Shown piece by piece: positions 63,875 through 64,000 of a stretch of 64,000 nt of DNA. Position 1 is the first letter of the stretch; every line of letters starts with the position of its first letter. The stretch covers positions 612,991 to 676,990 of the forward strand of contig NZ_JALKBE010000002.1 in the NCBI RefSeq assembly GCF_023015885.1, in the 5' to 3' direction. This stretch comes from Aliiroseovarius sp. S1123 (GTDB lineage: Bacteria > Pseudomonadota > Alphaproteobacteria > Rhodobacterales > Rhodobacteraceae). A model generated the notes under the pieces. That model saw nothing but the letters and a program-made list of their open reading frames with translations. It had not been told where the DNA came from and ran no database searches. The translations under genes and the position numbers were made by a program.

Positions 63875-64000
63875 ATGAAAATGACGACAGAAGAAGCCTT
63901 CGTAAAAGTGCTTCAGATGCATGGGATTGAGCATGCGTTTGGTATTATCGGGTCGGCGATGATGCCGATTTCGGACATCTTCCCGGACGCTGGCATCACC
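63875..64000 (+). CDS. xsc: Sulfoacetaldehyde acetyltransferase, N-terminal part (cut by window end)
   Basis: The first 42 residues (MKMTTEEAFVKVLQMHGIEH, then AFGIIGSAMMPISDIFPDAGIT) match the start of Xsc, a thiamine-diphosphate enzyme that converts sulfoacetaldehyde and phosphate to acetyl phosphate and sulfite. The start has AAGGGAGAG about eight bases upstream. The gene runs off the window; it follows tauR by 118 bases. Together with tpa it forms the taurine dissimilation route. Confidence 0.93.
   Translation, partial: MKMTTEEAFVKVLQMHGIEHAFGIIGSAMMPISDIFPDAGIT

Overview
The window is chromosomal DNA from an alphaproteobacterium, most likely a marine member of the Rhodobacterales (Roseobacter group). 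Signs of this are the trpGDC-moaC-moeA-lexA block, a phaR/phaP/phaC-phaZ polyester locus, a class I lysyl-tRNA synthetase, a LexA box of the alphaproteobacterial type (GAAC-N7-GAAC), and taurine genes tpa, tauR and xsc. Most genes are GC-rich and have recognisable bacterial functions. No rRNA, tRNA, CRISPR array, transposase or prophage was seen.

Layout. 1-8.4 kb: end of enolase, a tiny lipoprotein, GYD and cupin proteins, a divergent polysaccharide deacetylase, then trpG-trpD-trpC-moaC-moeA and lexA with an SOS box in its promoter. 8.5-13.1 kb: polyhydroxyalkanoate metabolism with four matching PhaR-like operators. 13.1-17.8 kb: three alpha/beta hydrolases and thrS. 18.2-20.8 kb: a complete four-gene bufferin-type locus (DUF2282 precursor, DUF692 MNIO enzyme, DUF2063 partner, DoxX protein), which makes a modified, probably copper-binding peptide. 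20.9-32.7 kb: housekeeping and small genes (cspA, thyX, gloA, sdhE, aspartate aminotransferase, MATE pump, lytic transglycosylase, ppk2). 32.8-45.2 kb: a beta-helix protein, lysK, a TerB-like protein, a GST, dacB, nadD, ettA and yciA. Three genes of foreign character are scattered through 22-45 kb: DUF4062, KAP NTPase and GIY-YIG/DUF4357. Two of them are followed by copies of the same ~50-bp repeat.

45.3-59.4 kb is a catabolic region: hpaR and hpaF, a Tm-1-like protein, an aldehyde dehydrogenase, a tripartite tricarboxylate transporter (tctABC), an IclR regulator with a palindrome in the shared promoter, a class III aminotransferase, a VOC protein, a [2Fe-2S] ferredoxin, a glutamine-synthetase-like ligase, a cytochrome P450, a class I amidotransferase and a GntR regulator. 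Together the ligase, P450/ferredoxin, amidotransferase, aldehyde dehydrogenase and aminotransferase could form a gamma-glutamyl amine pathway in which a P450 replaces the usual flavin oxidase. This is inference.

59.6-64 kb holds the taurine regulon. Tpa transfers the amino group of taurine to pyruvate, giving sulfoacetaldehyde, and Xsc (cut by the window end) converts this to acetyl phosphate and sulfite. TauR-like sites with 22-bp phasing precede tpa and tauR, and a related site precedes xsc. A small gene between tpa and tauR has a perfect GTTC-N7-GTTC LexA box and encodes two copies of a motif resembling the topoisomerase III C-terminus. It is a candidate undescribed SOS-induced protein.
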